8,703 nt of DNA. It comes from an uncultured Clostridium sp. GTDB lineage: Bacteria; Bacillota; Clostridia; TANB77; CAG-508. Below are positions 6,628-8,703 of the stretch, one piece after another; the stretch's first letter is position 1, and every line of letters starts with the position of its first letter. Location: NCBI GenBank assembly GCA_945937855.1, contig CAMEUC010000044.1, positions 1 to 8,703 on the forward strand, in the 5' to 3' direction. The notes under the pieces are model-generated. The model was not told where the DNA came from. It made no database searches and saw only the letters and a program-made list of their open reading frames with translations. Position numbers and translations under genes: made by a program.

Positions 6628-7323
6628 TTATTTTATTGCCCAGAAATAGTATTTTCCACACAAACATTGACTTATTTTGTATTGAACAGAAGGCCATCCT
6701 TTTGTATAATTTTCAAAAGCAATTTGAGCTTCATTCCAACTCGAATAATATCCATGTTCATTTGCCCCATCTCCTGCAATATGGTGAGTTCCACCCTCTG
6801 CACACCAATAAGCTAAATCACTTGGTGTAGGCTCTTTTGTAACTTTATCTTTACTTTTTTTCTCTTCTTGTACTCTTGTTCCATTCGTATCTTCATCGTT
6901 ATTTTCTCTATTATCATTTGCATTATTTTCCAATACCGTATTAGACATTTGTTCTTTTTTTATAACATCATTTTCAATAGTTTTAGATTCTTCATTTTTA
7001 TTAGTATTTTTTGCTATATTCTCTTGTCTAATAGTTGGATTTTTCTTTGGTTCTTCTTGAATACTTGTATTATTAACTTTTACAATATCTGCTTCTTGTT
7101 GTATTTCTTCAACTTTCTCTTGTTCTTCTACATTGTTTTCAACAGCAATCACTTCTGTATCTTCTTTTCCTTCGTCATCAGTATTATTTATTTCAGTTAC
7201 AATCTCTTTCTCATTTTCTATTTTACTTAAACTTAATTTCTTTGATTTTATAATCATCATATTCGCAAATAATGCCACTATTAAGGCTATAATTATTAAA
7301 ACTAATATCTTTTTACTTTTCAT
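6628..7323 (-). CDS. Membrane-anchored protein with acidic linker and C-terminal Cys/His-rich domain
   Basis: A 231-residue protein I cannot assign to a named family. Residues 1-5 are basic and residues 6-25 form one hydrophobic segment (signal anchor or uncleaved signal peptide; no clear cleavage or lipobox site). Residues 30-167 are a low-complexity Glu/Asn/Lys-rich linker, probably extended outside the membrane. Residues 168-231 form a compact domain rich in aromatics, with Cys174, His180, His181, His190 and the pair Cys220/Cys222 in QCLCGKYYF. These could bind a metal or form disulfides. The middle contains a GDGANEHGYYSSWNEA segment. ATG 7323 is chosen because AAGGAG (7333-7338) lies nine bases upstream; the in-frame ATG at 7332 directly abuts that site. 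A promoter precedes it and a strong terminator follows. Its place next to the adhesin suggests a surface role, which is inference only. Confidence 0.8.
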   Translation of the reverse strand: MKSKKILVLIIIALIVALFANMMIIKSKKLSLSKIENEKEIVTEINNTDDEGKEDTEVIAVENNVEEQEKVEEIQQEADIVKVNNTSIQEEPKKNPTIRQENIAKNTNKNEESKTIENDVIKKEQMSNTVLENNANDNRENNDEDTNGTRVQEEKKSKDKVTKEPTPSDLAYWCAEGGTHHIAGDGANEHGYYSSWNEAQIAFENYTKGWPSVQYKISQCLCGKYYFWAIK

Positions 7324-7346
7324 TACTACCATCTCCTTATAGCTTA

Positions 7347-7374
7347 ATTATATGCTTTTTAGAGATAAAAACAA
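7347..7374 (-). promoter_or_regulatory. Probable sigma-A-type promoter of the Cys/His-domain gene
   Basis: On the minus strand, TTGTTT (7374-7369) and TATAAT (7352-7347) are separated by 16 bases. The perfect -10 box lies just upstream of AAGGAG and ATG 7323, giving a very short leader. In such A/T-rich DNA a single -35 match is weak evidence, but the position is right. It is also the last clear promoter before the run of genes down to the left edge. Confidence 0.55.
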
Positions 7375-7377
7375 ATG

Positions 7378-7421
7378 TATAAATTATTATAATATTATTA
7401 AATATATTTTATATAATAATT
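7378..7421. other. 44-base pure A/T stretch in the parB downstream region
   Basis: Every base from 7378 to 7421 is A or T, in the otherwise structured gap between parB and the next gene. It could be an upstream promoter element, an easily melted region beside the neighbouring repeats, or simply intergenic drift. No gene is visible in it. Confidence 0.5.
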
Positions 7422-7449
7422 CTCTTTTAGTTTGTAATATAGTATGTAT

Positions 7450-7530
7450 TTAAAAGGGATTGTAAGGGAAAACTTTGTAAAGTGTTCACACAAACAAGTA
7501 TAACTAAATATATCTAATTTTGTTCACACA
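7450..7530. repeat. Repeat and palindrome cluster directly downstream of parB
   Basis: Three kinds of repeat are packed into 81 bases. TTAAAAGGGA (7450-7459) and TTGTAAGGGA (7460-7469) form a 10-bp direct repeat. ACTTT-GT-AAAGT (7472-7483) is a palindrome that abuts GTGT-TC-ACAC (7482-7491). TGTTCACACA occurs exactly twice, at 7483-7492 and 7521-7530, 38 bases apart, the second copy ending next to the parB stop codon. Such sites fit protein binding: a ParB centromere, an autoregulatory operator, or a replication-related site. The sequence does not match the chromosomal parS consensus (TGTTTCACGTGAAACA) beyond a partial resemblance of its halves. Confidence 0.6.
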
Positions 7531-8481
7531 CTATCTGGAATTTCTTTCTTGTTTTATTCGTTCTCGCCTAATATAATCTTGCACACATTGAATAATAAAA
7601 TCTTCAACATTTCCAGATTCTTTAACTCTACTTGGAATATATTTTTCTATTTTTTCATTGTGTATCTTTATATATTCTTTTTGATTTGGCTTTTCCTGTT
7701 GCAATATTTCTTCTATTTTTTCTTCTGTTAGGTTTCCTTCTTGTTCTAATTTCTTTAATCTTATTGCTTGACTTAAAGAAGGTGTTACCTCATCAAATTC
7801 AAATATATTTTCTACAACATATTGATTTTCTTCACTTAAATATGATAATTCTACTGCTGGTCTAAAAGCTATTCTTTTGTTATCAACTTGTTCTAATAAT
7901 TCAGGTATTAAATTAGTTAGTCTTATATATCTTTTTACTTGTGTTTGACTATCTCCATTTTCATTTCCTATCATTTCGGTAGTTTGTAACTTCAGTCCCA
8001 CTGGGTCCGAAGTTGAATTTTCTTCTAAATCAACTCTTTTTCCTTGATGTTTCATAGCTTCAAATTTCATTTTATATGCAAATGCTTTTTCACTAGGCAA
8101 TATTTCTTCTCTTTGAATATTACTATCTACCATAAGAATTGTTGCCTCATCATCAGTTAAGTCTTTAACAATACATTTTATTTTATCTATTCCTGCAAGT
8201 TCACACGCTCTTTTTCTTCTATGTCCAGAAATCATTTGATAATTTCCTTCTCCTCGTTTTCTTACTATAACAGGTAATAAAACTCCATGTTCTTTTACAC
8301 TTTTAACCATTTCTTCCATTTTATCATCATCTATAACTCTAAAAGGGTGGTCTGGAAATTCTCCTATTTTATATAGTTCTATTTCCTTTACCTCATCAAC
8401 AACTGGATTATCTCTTTGTTCTTGACTTGTGAATAAATCATCTAACTTTGGAAGTACCATCTTTTTGTCTTGTTCTTTCAT
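7531..8481 (-). CDS. parB: ParB/Spo0J-family partition protein
   Basis: A complete 316-residue DNA-binding partition protein. Known family members bind centromere sites, spread as CTP-dependent clamps and stimulate the partner ParA ATPase. Visible features in order: HPFRVIDDDKMEEMVKSVKEHG followed by LLPVIVR (45-74), the first conserved box; YQMISGHRRKRACELAG (81-97), the nucleotide-binding arginine motif; NIQREEILPSEKAFAYK (121-137), the second box; and a helix-turn-helix at about 164-190 ending TQVKRYIRLTNLIPEL. A charged tail ends in IRRERIKQERNSR. An extra segment at about 145-170 (HQGKRVDLEENSTSDPVG) is typical, as I recall it, of ParB proteins of Clostridia mobile elements. ATG 8481 follows AAAGGAGG (8491-8498) by nine bases. 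The start lies 44 bases inside parA, so the two genes are co-transcribed and probably coupled. The structured region just downstream may hold its binding sites. Confidence 0.93.
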   Translation of the reverse strand: MKEQDKKMVLPKLDDLFTSQEQRDNPVVDEVKEIELYKIGEFPDHPFRVIDDDKMEEMVKSVKEHGVLLPVIVRKRGEGNYQMISGHRRKRACELAGIDKIKCIVKDLTDDEATILMVDSNIQREEILPSEKAFAYKMKFEAMKHQGKRVDLEENSTSDPVGLKLQTTEMIGNENGDSQTQVKRYIRLTNLIPELLEQVDNKRIAFRPAVELSYLSEENQYVVENIFEFDEVTPSLSQAIRLKKLEQEGNLTEEKIEEILQQEKPNQKEYIKIHNEKIEKYIPSRVKESGNVEDFIIQCVQDYIRRERIKQERNSR

Positions 8482-8703
8482 TTTCTAATACCTCCTTTGC
8501 TAAATTATTGTATGCGTTTGCAACAGGACTATTTTTATCAAACTCAAATATACTCTTTCCTGTTGATGTTGATTTTGCTGTATTTATTGCTTTGGGTATT
8601 TCAGCACCATATATTTTCACATATTGTCCATAATTGTCGATTAAAGTATCTCTTACATCTTTTGATAAATTTGTTCTTTTATCTACTAATGTAAGTAATA
8701 CTC
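8438..8703 (-). CDS. parA: ParA-family partition ATPase (C-terminal part only)
   Basis: The last 87 residues of a ParA/Soj-type ATPase whose N-terminus, including the Walker A motif, lies beyond the right edge. The visible part begins VLLTLVDKRTNLSKDV, the usual ParA strand and loop after the central ATPase core. It continues with DNYGQYVKIYGAEIPKAI and ends with the typical C-terminal signature STGKSIFEFDKNSPVANAY, followed by NNLAKEVLEN. Family members move or space DNA with their ParB partner, here on a mobile element. The gene overlaps parB by 44 bases, and parB's ribosome binding site lies inside its codons. GTG 8620 is an internal codon of this frame, not the start. A full protein of about 250-280 residues is expected. 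Confidence 0.92.
   Translation of the reverse strand, partial: VLLTLVDKRTNLSKDVRDTLIDNYGQYVKIYGAEIPKAINTAKSTSTGKSIFEFDKNSPVANAYNNLAKEVLENERTRQKDGTSKVR

Noticed and set aside
6868..7230. Plus-strand open frame of 120 codons opposite the Cys/His-domain gene
   Set aside because: Its product is a Phe/Ile/Tyr/Ser-rich string that arises from reading the A-rich complementary linker codons backwards. It has no domain and no good ribosome binding site. The other plus-strand frames are rejected for the same reason.
7324..7332. Start of the Cys/His-domain protein at ATG 7332
   Set aside because: It directly abuts AAGGAG with no spacer; ATG 7323 has the right distance.
7475..7504. Plus-strand promoter-like pair TTGTAA and TATAAC reading toward parB antisense
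   Set aside because: The boxes match only moderately in very A/T-rich DNA, overlap the palindromes, and no plus-strand gene follows.
1..8703. tRNA, rRNA, insertion-sequence ends or attachment sites
   Set aside because: No cloverleaf-like segment, rRNA motif, transposase gene with terminal inverted repeats, or att-type duplication was seen on reading both strands.

Overview
The window is a low-GC, all-minus-strand piece of what looks like an integrative conjugative or similar mobile element from a Gram-positive Clostridia-type bacterium. The low GC content, the strong AAGGAGG-type ribosome binding sites, the sortase-anchored surface protein, and the ParA/ParB, ArdC-like and TnpV proteins typical of Clostridia elements all point this way. 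The species cannot be named from the sequence. Reading direction is right to left.

Right end (8703 to 7531): the C-terminal 87 residues of a ParA-type partition ATPase overlap the start of a complete ParB/Spo0J-family protein, making a parA-parB maintenance module. The roughly 200-base gap after parB (7530 to 7333) is densely structured. It holds a repeated TGTTCACACA, two abutting palindromes, a 10-bp direct repeat, a 44-base pure A/T run and a good promoter for the next gene.

Middle (7323 to 1301): a cargo block. It encodes a membrane-anchored protein with an acidic linker and a small Cys/His-rich C-terminal domain, then a 1510-residue surface adhesin, then a GNAT-fold acetyltransferase. 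The adhesin has a signal peptide, a predicted thioester (TQXA) domain, seven SpaA/Cna-B-type domains, four tandem domains resembling the FbaB CnaB2 (SpyCatcher) fold, and a VPKTG sorting signal.

Left end (1244 to 1): a small basic 75-residue protein overlaps the start of an ArdC-like protein. The ArdC-like protein is the N-terminus of a very large protein in many Clostridia elements. The last 189 bases also encode, in another frame and with its own ribosome binding site, the start of a TnpV-family protein, so this stretch appears to be dual-coding.

At three successive junctions (6628/6549, 2017/1957 and 1301/1244) an intrinsic-terminator-like hairpin with a T tract sits directly before the next gene's ribosome binding site, leaving no room for a promoter. 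I infer that the block is transcribed as a series attenuated step by step, or is processed at the hairpins. The biological picture is an element that keeps itself by ParAB, moves by conjugation functions lying to the left, and carries a covalently adhesive surface protein as cargo.
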